Position numbers and translations under genes: made by a program. From an uncultured Alloprevotella sp. (GTDB lineage Bacteria > Bacteroidota > Bacteroidia > Bacteroidales > Bacteroidaceae), in assembly GCA_944322095.1 (NCBI GenBank), contig CALUNU010000003.1, forward strand, positions 1 to 64,000: a stretch of 64,000 nt of DNA. Reading direction: 5' to 3'. Below, piece by piece: positions 41,977-50,871 of the stretch; the first letter of the stretch is position 1; the number at the start of each line of letters is the position of its first letter. A model generated the notes under the pieces. That model ran no database searches, was not told the origin of the DNA, and was given only the letters and a program-made list of their open reading frames with translations.

Positions 41977-42002
41977 TGCCTGTCAGACAAAAGAATACGA
42001 AT

Positions 42003-42206
42003 ATGAACCGAATAAAAGAGGCATTGGAGTCTAAAGGCATTGGTCAAACAGAACTGGCAAATAGGCTTGGAAAAACTTTCAACATGGTCAATCTGTATGC
42101 CACTAATAAGGTGCAACCTCCTATTCCTGTACTGTATCGGATTGCAGACATCTTGAAAATAGATGTACGTGAGCTTCTTATTCCCAACAAACTTGATATA
42201 AAGTAA
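42003..42206 (+). CDS. Small XRE-family HTH regulator
   Basis: 67-aa protein consisting of almost only a Cro/CI-type helix-turn-helix: MNRIKEALESKGIGQTELAN, then RLGKTFNMVNLYATNKVQPP and IPVLYRIADILKIDVRELLI. ATG at 42003. It heads a cassette of four same-direction genes with small gaps or overlaps, whose base composition is much more AT-rich than the flanking genome. It probably autoregulates the cassette. Confidence 0.9.
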   Translation: MNRIKEALESKGIGQTELANRLGKTFNMVNLYATNKVQPPIPVLYRIADILKIDVRELLIPNKLDIK

Positions 42207-42233
42207 TAAATGAATGCCTTTATTGAATAAACT

Positions 42234-42812
42234 ATGCATAATATAATTTGTTTTGAAACGGAATGGTTATATAACAGCCACAAGGGTAATCAGTTCAATC
42301 TTGAAACCAAGTTGCTTTTGGATTGTTTGAGAAATTTCTACAAATGTGATATAATACATAGACACATTTTGTATAGAGAAGATTTACAATATTATATGGA
42401 CTATTTTACTACCAAACGTAAATTCGCCAAATTCGATAAATATGATATCATTTATTTTGCATGTCATGGAAGGAATCATACTATATCATTTGAAGGAGAG
42501 AATGATGGGATTGATTTGATGGAACTTGCTGCCATGAACAAAAATTTTTTCTCCAGTAAGATTGTTCATTTCAGTTCATGTCGGACATTGACTAACGAAA
42601 AAGTTGCGTTAGAATTTAAAAAGCAAACAGGGGCAAAATTAGTGACAGGTTACAGTTCATCTGTTGATGCAATGAGGTCGGCAATAGCGGATATGGCATA
42701 TTTCAATGAGCTTATGCACATCAAGAATGTAGGCGTTATTCTCAATGATACCAGTAAATTTTGTAAGACTTACAAATCTCTATTAGAAGAACTTAAATTT
42801 ACCAGAATATGA
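42234..42812 (+). CDS. Caspase/CHAT-like protein (DUF6642-like)
   Basis: 192 aa. The central part has the hallmarks of the CHAT/caspase clan: a hydrophobic strand and histidine in YDIIYFACHG (H78) and a second strand and cysteine in KIVHFSSC (C116), followed by GAKLVTGYSSSVDAMRSAIA. This suggests a cysteine protease or a related fold; activity is unproven. I believe it belongs to DUF6642, but cannot check. It starts 27 nt after the XRE gene and overlaps the next gene by ATGA. Codon use is AT-rich. Confidence 0.78.
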   Translation: MHNIICFETEWLYNSHKGNQFNLETKLLLDCLRNFYKCDIIHRHILYREDLQYYMDYFTTKRKFAKFDKYDIIYFACHGRNHTISFEGENDGIDLMELAAMNKNFFSSKIVHFSSCRTLTNEKVALEFKKQTGAKLVTGYSSSVDAMRSAIADMAYFNELMHIKNVGVILNDTSKFCKTYKSLLEELKFTRI

Positions 42813-43447
42813 CTTTATTTGAACATCTGTCAAACTTCAAGCGTCATTCTTCTGAAGAGAAATTGACAGCGGCATTTGAGAAATTGGCACCTCATTTCAT
42901 ATATGGAGGCTATATTAAGGTGAATGATGCGTATAGAGTATACATTCGTACCATTGAATTTTACTACCATGATGAGAGCGACAAACCGGATGCAATCAAA
43001 GACCCAATCATGTATCACAGGAATCATACAAAAAAAGAAATAGAAGGACCTTACGAGGAACCTTATTTGCCGCTTATGTCGATTTACATGCACAGCTCTG
43101 GATATGACATCACTTTTGAGAATGAAGAACAAGAATACAGGGCTTCGGCACTGATTCGTGAATATTCGATATATGATGTTGAGCAAAAAGAGTTTCTCCG
43201 CCTGACTTCTAAAGGGATGTTTTGTGATGAACGAGTTCTATATTTGAAATATTATCTTAACGGCTTCTCGCTAAACGGCAAGCCCGGTATCGTATGGGTC
43301 GATGATGAACACTTCCCACAATCTAATCTTTTGCAAAATGCGAGAAAAGGAGTATATATTATAAAAGACGGCAAGAAAACAACAGAAAAAGACAAACGGC
43401 AATGGAGCTTTAAACTCAATGAAGATATATGGTTACCGACCGATTGA
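42809..43447 (+). CDS. Uncharacterised protein of the accessory cassette
   Basis: 212 aa, not assigned to a family. The pattern of YIRTIEFYYHDES, IMYHRN, LPLMSIYMHSSGYDITFENE and YRASALIREYSIYD is reminiscent of 3-methyladenine DNA glycosylases (a catalytic-Glu-like E in VETEAY-type position, then H/N pocket and a central strand), but similarity is faint. ATG at 42809 overlaps the caspase-like gene stop; its own end overlaps the deiminase start (43429) by 19 nt. AT-rich like its neighbours. Confidence 0.7.
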   Translation: MTLFEHLSNFKRHSSEEKLTAAFEKLAPHFIYGGYIKVNDAYRVYIRTIEFYYHDESDKPDAIKDPIMYHRNHTKKEIEGPYEEPYLPLMSIYMHSSGYDITFENEEQEYRASALIREYSIYDVEQKEFLRLTSKGMFCDERVLYLKYYLNGFSLNGKPGIVWVDDEHFPQSNLLQNARKGVYIIKDGKKTTEKDKRQWSFKLNEDIWLPTD

Positions 43448-44263
43448 CTGATATTGTGTATTTCTCGGAATGGGCATTGAAGGACTTTCCTGTGCCCATA
43501 AATAATATCTGCAAGTTATTGGACAAGTATGGGATTAAATATGGCCTTCCTGCGCCATACCAAAGATTATTGGTGCAGGGACTATATGCCCATACAAGTT
43601 AATGAAACCAAATTTGTACAATACGCTTATGCTCCTGACTATTTGCAGAACGAGAAAGACAGGAGGTATATAACCGACCCGACAGCCGTTTTGCACGACC
43701 TGAACACTCCGACCGTCAAAACAAATTTGATAATAGATGGCGGTAACATTATCAAGTGCCCCGACAAAGTGATAATGACTGAAAAGGTGTTTTGTGAGAA
43801 CAAAAACATCCCGCGTAACAAGGTAATTGCCATACTTGAACAGTTGTTTGAATGTAGCATTGTCTTTCTGCCATGGGATAAATCAGAAACATACGGTCAT
43901 GCAGATGGCATTGTCCGTTGGGTTAACGGAAATACAGTATTACTGACTGCTTACGAAATGTCCCGCTACTTTGCGAACAAGTTTCTCAAAGAGTTGGAAC
44001 GGGACTTTGATGTCATAGTCATGAAATACTCCACTCGCCCACGGAACAGGGGACATTCTTGGGCATACATCAATTTTCTTCAGACAAAGAATGTTATCAT
44101 AGTGCCTGTATTCAATATAAAGGAAGATGAACAGGCTTTACAGCAAATTGAGGCGGCATTTCCAGACTATCAAGGTCGTATCGAACCAGTTGATATCTCA
44201 AATATAATCAGTCATGGAGGGGGTCTCAACTGTATCTCATGGAACATAAAACAACCCTCATAA
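43429..44263 (+). pseudogene. Agmatine/peptidylarginine deiminase-family gene, frameshifted
   Basis: Guanidine-modifying hydrolase family (agmatine deiminase, PAD_porph). The N-terminus lies in one frame from ATG 43429 (MVTDRLTDIVYFSEWALKDF...KYGIKYG); the rest lies one base further, from about 43541 (FLRHTKDYWCRDYMPIQ). Removing one base near 43546-43549 gives a continuous 277-aa protein. The catalytic set is intact in the second frame: RDYMP, DGGNI, GHADG (His-Asp) and the nucleophile Cys in SHGGGLNCIS. An internal ATG at 43529 could still give a 244-aa product. It may be a real frameshift, programmed shifting, or a sequencing error. Confidence 0.75.
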
Positions 44264-44383
44264 ATTCATCGAACATACATTCAATGACAATCTCTAAAAA
44301 ATAGGAAATCGACCAACGGAAGGATCGTAAGTCTGTTTTAGGCATACCAAAACACAAACTTGCTATCCTCCTATTATCATTGT

Positions 44384-44719
44384 TTATAATCCTATGCCCT
44401 TGCCTCTCCTGAGCGGCTCAACAGTCCTTCTGATGGACGAAAACAGCCTGTCAAACTGCTCCTTGAACCATTCGCCAATCGGTTGCCCGTTGATGGCAAG
44501 TGCAAGTTTAGACCTGTCTTTCGGGTCTTTCACCACTTGGAATCCCGCCCTTTCGGTCTTGAACTTCCGCTTGTGTTCCTCCGAATAGAGTTCGCCCTCG
44601 TAGAACAGCGGCTTGCCGCTGATAAGCGTGGCGGTCTGCCGCTCGTTGAAGCCGACTTTCAGTTGCCATGTCCTTGACATCATCTGGACGTTTGCGAAGT
44701 TTCTCAGCTTCAAGAACAA
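44384..44719 (-). pseudogene. Fragment of a conjugative-transposon protein (DUF3945-like)
   Basis: 111-codon open frame that looks like the tail of a longer protein. FNERQTATLISGKPLFYEGE resembles the repeated domain of DUF3945/DUF4099 proteins of Bacteroides conjugative elements, in which a similar LNxEQ...L..GKPLYxEG motif occurs. It stands opposite to the cassette and has no partner genes. The first 13 residues may not be native. Probably a remnant of the element that brought in the neighbouring cassette. Confidence 0.45.
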
Positions 44720-45014
44720 AGCGTATGATAAACGCTTTCCCTATATAGCGGTTCTCTCTTCTTTCCCATGCCCCCACGGGCAGTTTAACACTGCATGTGG
44801 ATTCGGCGCGGGTGGATGCCACCGTTTGCTTGCGTGGCACAGACAGACGCCGCTGCCGACAGCCATACGCAATGGCGGTTCCGAGAACCCACCGCAAATA
44901 ATAAGTTATTTCGTTGAATGAAAGAAACAAAAGAGAAATATTTTTCGTTCGGAAGGAAGAATCAGTCAAAGTCTTGCTATCTTTGCGACGTATAGGTTTA
45001 AAACGCATTCCATT
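44720..45014. other. Spacer with yicC-side promoter
   Basis: Mixed-composition sequence without genes; TATCTTTG at 44978-44985 is a good -7 box for transcription rightward, without a good -33 TTTG. Possibly contains the junction between transposon remnant and chromosome. Confidence 0.55.
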
Positions 45015-45158
45015 ATGTTGAACCCGATAGGCATACAAGATTTCGAATCCCTTCGGAAAGATAGTTTTCTTTGCCAGAAATCCGTCCGTCATGCGGGCGG
45101 GCGGGCGGCCGCGACGGCCGTGCGTGCGGAGTTTGCAGATAAACAATTGCTATTATGA
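45015..45158 (+). pseudogene. Leader ORF from the 5' end of an AAA-ATPase-like gene
   Basis: 47-codon ORF. The first ~18 codons (MLNPIGIQDFESLRKDSF) match the conserved start of Bacteroidota AAA-ATPase-like/DUF1703 proteins, which continue with a YVDKT motif and a P-loop. Here the match stops after SFL, and a GC-rich unrelated tail follows. The stop codon overlaps the yicC start (ATGA at 45155-45158), so its translation could couple to yicC. Probably a gene remnant captured as a leader. Confidence 0.65.
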
Positions 45159-46033
45159 TATTATCAATGACGGGTTACGGCAAGGCCGATACCACTTACA
45201 ACGGAAAGAAGATACATGTTGAGGTGAAGTCGCTCAACGGAAAAAGTTTGGACGTATCTATGCGCCTAGCGCCCCTGTATCGCGAGAAAGAGATGGACCT
45301 CCGGCGGAAAATTGCGGCAGCCTTGGTGAGGGGAAAGGTCGATTTTACGATTTGGGTGGAAAAGGAGCAGGCGCTGGCCGGCTCGCCCATCAACGTCGAG
45401 GCCGTCAAGGCCTACGTGGAGCAGATCCGGGAGGTGAGCGCTTCGCTGGGCATCGCGGCTCCGAAGGACGGCTTTTGGGACGTGCTGGTGCGCCTGCCCG
45501 AAACGACGCAGCCGGCCGTTGCCGAGGAGCTCTCCGACGAAGAGTGGGCCGCGACCGAACAGGCCGTCGACGAGGCGCTGGCCCGCTTGGAAAGCTTCCG
45601 CCGGCAGGAGGGAGAGGCCCTTCGCGCCAAATTCTGCGAAAAAGTGGACAACATTGAGCGCCTGATGGGGCAGATAGAGCCTTATGAAAAGGCCCGCACG
45701 GAGAAAATACGCCAGCGCTTGGAGGAAAGGCTGGCTGAGCTCACAGGGGTCGACTACGACAAGAACCGCCTCGAACAGGAACTCATATATTATATAGAGA
45801 AACTGGACATCAGCGAGGAGAAGCAGCGCCTGACAAATCATCTCAAATACTTCCGCGAAACGATGGACGGCCCCTGCGGACAGGGAAAAAAGCTGGGCTT
45901 CATCGCCCAGGAGATGGGGCGCGAAATCAACACCACGGGCAGCAAAAGCAACCAGGCCGAGATGCAGAACATCGTGGTGAAGATGAAGGACGAATTGGAG
46001 CAGATAAAGGAACAGGTATTGAATGCATTATAA
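45155..46033 (+). CDS. YicC/YloC family endoribonuclease
   Basis: 292-aa protein of the YicC-YloC family, RNases involved in small-RNA and mRNA turnover. It has the standard start MILSMTGYGKADTTYNGKKI and the C-terminal DUF1732 signature KKLGFIAQEMGREINTTGSKS. The start codon overlaps a leader ORF. It is followed directly by gmk (overlapping A of TAATG), as in many bacteria. Confidence 0.94.
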   Translation: MILSMTGYGKADTTYNGKKIHVEVKSLNGKSLDVSMRLAPLYREKEMDLRRKIAAALVRGKVDFTIWVEKEQALAGSPINVEAVKAYVEQIREVSASLGIAAPKDGFWDVLVRLPETTQPAVAEELSDEEWAATEQAVDEALARLESFRRQEGEALRAKFCEKVDNIERLMGQIEPYEKARTEKIRQRLEERLAELTGVDYDKNRLEQELIYYIEKLDISEEKQRLTNHLKYFRETMDGPCGQGKKLGFIAQEMGREINTTGSKSNQAEMQNIVVKMKDELEQIKEQVLNAL

Positions 46034-46653
46034 TGAGAAACGCGGAACAGACAAAGACGCTCGGCCCGCCCGCCGACAACGCACAGGGCGGGGGCAAGGT
46101 GGTCGTTTTCTCGGCTCCGAGCGGGAGCGGAAAGAGCACCATCATCAACTATCTGATGCAGCAAGGGCTCAATCTTCATTTTTCCATCAGTGCGACCAGC
46201 CGGCCCCCGCGGGGCAGCGAGCGCGACGGCGTGGAATATTACTTCCTGACGGCCGAGGAGTTTCGCCGCCGCATCGCAGCAGGCGATTTCCTCGAATACG
46301 AGGAGGTGTATGAGGGACGCTTCTACGGAACGCTGCGCGAGGAGGTCGACAAGCGGCTGGCACAAGGCGAAAACGTGGTGTGCGACGTCGACGTGCTGGG
46401 AGGCGAAAACATCAAGCGCGTGTATGGCCGCCGGGCGCTGAGCATCTTCATACAGCCGCCTTCGTTGCAGGCGTTGCGCCAGCGCTTGGAGAGCCGCGGA
46501 ACAGACAGCCCCGAGGTCATCGAGAACCGCCTGGCACGGGCCGGCTACGAACTGGGCTTCGCCGATAAGTTCGATACGGTCGTTGTCAACGACGATCTGG
46601 CCGTGGCGCAGGCCGAAGTGCTGCGCCGTGTGCAGGCGTTTCTGGCTTCATGA
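46033..46653 (+). CDS. gmk: Guanylate kinase
   Basis: Phosphorylates GMP to GDP. 206 aa with P-loop VVFSAPSGSGKSTIINYLMQ, GMP-binding SATSRPPRGSERDGVEYYF and the lid region RLESRGTDSPEVIENRLARA. Overlaps yicC at its start and nadD at its end (ATGA), so the three genes are coupled. Confidence 0.97.
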   Translation: MRNAEQTKTLGPPADNAQGGGKVVVFSAPSGSGKSTIINYLMQQGLNLHFSISATSRPPRGSERDGVEYYFLTAEEFRRRIAAGDFLEYEEVYEGRFYGTLREEVDKRLAQGENVVCDVDVLGGENIKRVYGRRALSIFIQPPSLQALRQRLESRGTDSPEVIENRLARAGYELGFADKFDTVVVNDDLAVAQAEVLRRVQAFLAS

Positions 46654-47258
46654 GGCGCGTCGGCATATTTGGCGGCTCTTTCAACCCCATCCATTTCGGA
46701 CATCTGCGCCTGGCGCGCCATTTCGTGGCCGTCGGACTGATGGATGAGGTGTGGCTCATGGTGTCGCCGCAGAACCCGTTGAAAAAACAGCACGACCTGC
46801 TCGACGCTGCGCTGCGGCTCGAGCTGGCGCGGGCAGCCGTGGCCGATTATCCCGGGGTCGAGGTCAGCGACTTTGAGCTGGGCCTGCCCCTGCCGTCGTA
46901 CACGTGGCGTACGATGGAAAGCCTGTGCCGCGCTTACCCCGACAGGGCCTTCTCGCTGATTGTCGGTGCCGACAACTGGCAGCGCTTCGGCCGCTGGGCG
47001 CGCCACGAAGAGCTCTTGCGCGACTATCCCCTTTACGTCTATCCCCGCCCGGGCTTCGAGGTGGATGCCGCAGCCCTGCCTGCAACGGTTCATCTGGTGG
47101 ATGCCCCGCTCTTCCCGTACAGCTCCACGCAGGTGCGCGAGCAGATAGCCCGGGGCGGCGACCTGTCGGCGATGCTGCCCGGGCGGGTCGTCGCCTTGCT
47201 GGAACGCCGTGGCATATACACGCCGAAAGGAAACGACGGTGGCGGCGTTCTGTTGTAA
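46650..47258 (+). CDS. nadD: Nicotinate-nucleotide adenylyltransferase
   Basis: Makes deamido-NAD from nicotinate mononucleotide and ATP. 202 aa with the nucleotidyltransferase motif GGSFNPIHFGHLRLA (HxGH as H-F-G-H) and the C-terminal YSSTQVREQIARG (ISxTxxR). Short glycine-rich tail. Last gene of the yicC-gmk-nadD set. Confidence 0.96.
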   Translation: MRRVGIFGGSFNPIHFGHLRLARHFVAVGLMDEVWLMVSPQNPLKKQHDLLDAALRLELARAAVADYPGVEVSDFELGLPLPSYTWRTMESLCRAYPDRAFSLIVGADNWQRFGRWARHEELLRDYPLYVYPRPGFEVDAAALPATVHLVDAPLFPYSSTQVREQIARGGDLSAMLPGRVVALLERRGIYTPKGNDGGGVLL

Positions 47259-47321
47259 TTAATTGAGACGGAAACGGCAGAAACTAAAAAAAGTCACTAC
47301 CTTTGCCGCAACTTTAATAAT

Positions 47322-49271
47322 ATGAGTATGGTCAAGATTACATTGCCCGACGGTTCTGTGCGCGAATACGAGAGTGGCGTTACGGGACTTCAAATAGCAG
47401 AAAGCATATCGCCCCGCCTGGCCCAGGACGTGCTGGCCTGCGGCGTCAACGGCGAGACGGTGGAGCTGGATCGCCCCATCAACGAGGATGCTTCTGTCAC
47501 ATTGTATAAATGGGACGACGCCGAGGGAAAGCACGCCTTCTGGCATACGTCGGCCCACCTGATGGCCGAAGCCTTGCAGGAGCTCTATCCCGGCACGCAG
47601 TTCGGCATCGGGCCCGCCATCGAGAACGGTTTCTATTACGACGTGATGCCGCCCGAAGGTGTGGCCATTTCGGAAACAGACTTCCCGAAGATTGAAAAGA
47701 AAATGCAGGAGCTGGTGCAGCGCAAGGAGAAGCTCGTGCGCAAGGACATCACGAAAGCCGACGCCCTTGCCTTCTTTGGCGAGCACGGCCAGACCTATAA
47801 GAACGAACTCATCGAGGAGCTCGAAGACGGCCACATCACAACCTATACGCAAGGGGCCTATACCGACCTTTGCCGCGGGCCTCACCTGATGTCAACGGCT
47901 CCGATCAAGGCCGTCAAGGTGATGGCTGTATCTTCGGCCTATTGGCGCGGCGACGAGAAGCGTCCGCAGATGACGCGCGTCTATGGCATCTCGTTCCCCA
48001 AGAAGAAGATGCTCGACGAGTACCTGGCTCTGCTCGAAGAGGCCAAGCGCCGCGACCACCGCAAGATAGGGCGCGAAATGGAGCTCTTCATGTTCTCGGA
48101 TCTCGTTGGCAAGGGTCTGCCCATGTGGCTGCCGAAAGGCACGGCTTTGCGCCTGCGATTGGAAGATTTCTTGAAGAAAATACAAAAACGCTTCGGCTAT
48201 CAGCAGGTGATGACGCCGCACATCGGCAGCAAGAACCTTTACGTCACCTCCGGTCACTATGCAAAATATGGCAAGGACTCGTTTCAGCCCATCCACACGC
48301 CCGAAGAAGGCGAGGAGTACATGCTGAAACCGATGAACTGCCCCCACCACTGCGCCATCTATGCGTGGAAACCGCGCTCCTACAAGGATCTGCCGCTGCG
48401 CCTGGCCGAGTTTGGCACGGTCTACCGCTACGAACAGAGCGGAGAGCTGCACGGACTGACGCGTGTGCGCGGCTTTACGCAGGATGACGCCCACATCTTC
48501 TGCACACCCGACCAGGTAAAGGATGAGTTCCTGCGGGTGATGGACATCATCATGATTATTTTCAAGGCGTTGAACTTTGATAAATTCGAAGCCCAGATAT
48601 CTCTTCGCGACAAGGTGAACCGCGAGAAGTACATCGGTTCGGAAGAAAACTGGGAACGGGCCGAGCGGGCCATCATCGAGGCTTGCGAGGAGAAAGGACT
48701 CGACGCCAAGGTGGAATATGGCGAGGCAGCATTCTACGGACCTAAGCTCGACTTCATGGTGAAGGACGCCTTGGGACGCCGCTGGCAGTTGGGTACCATA
48801 CAGGTAGACTACAACCTGCCCGAGCGCTTCCAGTTGGAATACACCGGTGCCGACAACCAGAAGCACCGCCCCGTGATGATACACCGCGCGCCTTTCGGCT
48901 CGATGGAACGTTTCGTGGCTGTGCTCATCGAGCACACGGCCGGCCGTTTCCCTCTCTGGCTCACGCCCGACCAGGTGGCCATCCTGCCCATCTCCGATAA
49001 GTTCAACGATTACGCCGAGCAGGTGCGCAAATATTTGGACGACAACGATGTACGGGCCTACGTCGACGACCGGAGCGAAAAGGTGGGCCGCAAGATCCGC
49101 GATAACGAAATGAAGCACGTGCCCTATCTGCTCGTGGTCGGCGAGAAGGAAGCCGCCGAAGGAACCGTCGCCGTCAGAAAGCAAGGCGAGGGCGACCAGG
49201 GAAGCATGAGCGTTGCCGATTTCGCAAAGAAAATAAACGACGAAGTGGCCGAAATGACAAAAAACTATTAA
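47322..49271 (+). CDS. thrS: Threonyl-tRNA synthetase
   Basis: Charges tRNA-Thr. 649 aa with all domains: TGS domain (1-64), editing domain with [11 protein letters not shown] and a late cysteine in TDLCRGPHL, class II core with [13 protein letters not shown], motif 2 [20 protein letters not shown] and motif 3 APFGSMERF, and the anticodon domain from about 545. TACCTTTG at 47298-47305 is the likely -7 box. First gene of thrS-infC-rpmI-rplT. Confidence 0.97.
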   Translation: MSMVKITLPDGSVREYESGVTGLQIAESISPRLAQDVLACGVNGETVELDRPINEDASVTLYKWDDAEGKHAFWHTSAHLMAEALQELYPGTQFGIGPAIENGFYYDVMPPEGVAISETDFPKIEKKMQELVQRKEKLVRKDITKADALAFFGEHGQTYKNELIEELEDGHITTYTQGAYTDLCRGPHLMSTAPIKAVKVMAVSSAYWRGDEKRPQMTRVYGISFPKKKMLDEYLALLEEAKRRDHRKIGREMELFMFSDLVGKGLPMWLPKGTALRLRLEDFLKKIQKRFGYQQVMTPHIGSKNLYVTSGHYAKYGKDSFQPIHTPEEGEEYMLKPMNCPHHCAIYAWKPRSYKDLPLRLAEFGTVYRYEQSGELHGLTRVRGFTQDDAHIFCTPDQVKDEFLRVMDIIMIIFKALNFDKFEAQISLRDKVNREKYIGSEENWERAERAIIEACEEKGLDAKVEYGEAAFYGPKLDFMVKDALGRRWQLGTIQVDYNLPERFQLEYTGADNQKHRPVMIHRAPFGSMERFVAVLIEHTAGRFPLWLTPDQVAILPISDKFNDYAEQVRKYLDDNDVRAYVDDRSEKVGRKIRDNEMKHVPYLLVVGEKEAAEGTVAVRKQGEGDQGSMSVADFAKKINDEVAEMTKNY

Positions 49272-49335
49272 CTTTGCAGCCGCTAAATTGAGAATACTTT
49301 CAGCCACAGTCAAAGAACATTACGGAAAAGTCTGA

Positions 49336-49986
49336 ATGAAGAACGATAAAATGAAGATGCAATATCGCGTCAACGAGCAGATTCGTGTGCGTGAGGTGCG
49401 TATTGTAGGCGATAACGTCGAGCCTGTTGTGATGCCAACTCATAAAGCTTTGCAGCTGGCCGAGCAAAAGGGCTTGGACTTGGTGGAGATTTCTCCAAAC
49501 GCCGCTCCTCCCGTCTGTCGGTTGATTGATTATTCGAAATTCCTGTATCAGCAAAAGAAACGCCAGAAGGAATTGAAGGCCAAGCAGACGAAGATTGAAG
49601 TGAAGGAGATACGTTTCGGTCCTCAGACGGACGATCACGACTACAACTTCAAGCTGAAGCATGCCAAGGAGTTCCTTTCCGAGGGCGACAAGGTGAAGGC
49701 TTACGTTTTCTTTCGCGGGCGAAGCATCCTCTTCAAGGAGCAGGGCGAAGTGCTCTTGCTGCGTTTTGCCAACGACTTGGAGGAATATGGCAAGGTAGAG
49801 CAGATGCCCGTGCTCGAAGGCAAAAGGATGATACTCTTCATCGCTCCGAAGAAGAACGCTCCCGCCAAACGGAGCGGGGAGGAGAGCGAAGCTCCCGTCC
49901 AGCCGGTTGAAAAGCCCGTCAAGGCCGCTCCCAAGATGAAGGCGCCCAAAGAATACACCGGCCCGAAGCTCGAAGGCGAAGATTAA
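49336..49986 (+). CDS. infC: Translation initiation factor IF-3
   Basis: 216 aa. N-domain [18 protein letters not shown]...[20 protein letters not shown], lysine-rich linker, and C-domain [21 protein letters not shown] 40-residue Pro/Ala/Lys-rich tail extends beyond the usual ~180-aa length, as is common in this phylum. I use the ATG at 49336; ATG 49351 would start MKMQYRV. Confidence 0.95.
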   Translation: MKNDKMKMQYRVNEQIRVREVRIVGDNVEPVVMPTHKALQLAEQKGLDLVEISPNAAPPVCRLIDYSKFLYQQKKRQKELKAKQTKIEVKEIRFGPQTDDHDYNFKLKHAKEFLSEGDKVKAYVFFRGRSILFKEQGEVLLLRFANDLEEYGKVEQMPVLEGKRMILFIAPKKNAPAKRSGEESEAPVQPVEKPVKAAPKMKAPKEYTGPKLEGED

Positions 49987-50059
49987 ATGAACGATTGTGT
50001 GCGTTGCGCTTGGTATCTCGCGTAGCCACCTGAATATAAAACACTAAAAACAAAAAGAA

Positions 50060-50257
50060 ATGCCAAAGGTTAAAACTAATTCCAGTGCCAAAAAAAGATT
50101 TGCTCTTACTGGAACGGGTAAAATTAAAAGACAGCACGCTTATCACAGCCACATCCTGACGAAGAAGGGAAAGAAGCAGAAGCGTAATCTGGTACACACG
50201 GGTACGGTGCACAGCTCCAACGTGAAGTCTGTACGCGAACTGCTCTGCCTGAGATAA
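50060..50257 (+). CDS. rpmI: 50S ribosomal protein L35
   Basis: 65 aa: [20 protein letters not shown], followed by [20 protein letters not shown]; complete and typical. Lies between infC and rplT. Confidence 0.97.
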   Translation: MPKVKTNSSAKKRFALTGTGKIKRQHAYHSHILTKKGKKQKRNLVHTGTVHSSNVKSVRELLCLR

Positions 50258-50349
50258 TTTATTGTTGTCAAACCTTTAAGTAAAACAGGACGTTCAGCCC
50301 GAAGTTCGCACAAAAGATGCGACGCTAACTTCCAAAAAACAAAAACAAA

Positions 50350-50694
50350 ATGCCTAGATCAGTAAATCACGTAGCTTCCAGAGCTAAGAGAAAAAGAATT
50401 CTGAAATTAACCCGCGGTTATTTCGGAGCCCGCAAGAACGTGTGGACCGTTGCCAAGAATACGTGGGAGAAAGGTCTCACCTATGCTTACCGCGACCGCC
50501 GCAACAAGAAGCGCAATTTCCGTGCTCTGTGGATTCAGCGTATCAATGCTGCCGCCCGCCTCGAAGGTATGTCTTATTCGCAGCTGATGGGTGGCTTGCA
50601 CAAGGCCGGTATCGAAATCAACCGCAAGGTCCTCGCCGACTTGGCCGTCAACAATCCTCAGGCGTTCAAGGCCATCGTAGCTAAGGCGAAGTAA
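50350..50694 (+). CDS. rplT: 50S ribosomal protein L20
   Basis: 114 aa: [20 protein letters not shown], followed by [20 protein letters not shown]; usual length. In many bacteria L20 represses this operon by binding leader RNA; no such structure is claimed here. Confidence 0.98.
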   Translation: MPRSVNHVASRAKRKRILKLTRGYFGARKNVWTVAKNTWEKGLTYAYRDRRNKKRNFRALWIQRINAAARLEGMSYSQLMGGLHKAGIEINRKVLADLAVNNPQAFKAIVAKAK

Positions 50695-50727
50695 AGAACC
50701 CCAAATAATAGTTTTCCATCGATAATG

Positions 50728-50764
50728 AAGTGGTCGTTGCGTGATGCAACGGCCGCTTTTTGTT
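50728..50764 (+). terminator. Terminator of the infC operon
   Basis: 12-bp stem (AGTGGTCGTTGC / GCAACGGCCGCT, with two non-Watson-Crick positions) with a 5-nt loop, then TTTTTGTTTT. Confidence 0.85.
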
Positions 50765-50871
50765 TTATAACCACAGTTTGACGCGCGAATTACGTTTTTA
50801 TTTGCGCTTTTTCCTTAACAACTTCTTAAAGTCCGAGAATTTAAATTACATTTGCAGCAAATTTACGAGAA

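Larger units (their letters stand above)
40279..42002. other. Long gene-free stretch upstream of the accessory cassette
   Basis: About 1.7 kb without a convincing gene on either strand. It contains repeat copy 2, then from about 40930 a more AT-rich part whose frames are short and match nothing I recognise. A minus-strand TACCTTTG at 41695-41702 looks like an orphan -7 box with no gene behind it. The spacing suggests decayed or deleted genes at the edge of the accessory island. Confidence 0.65.
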
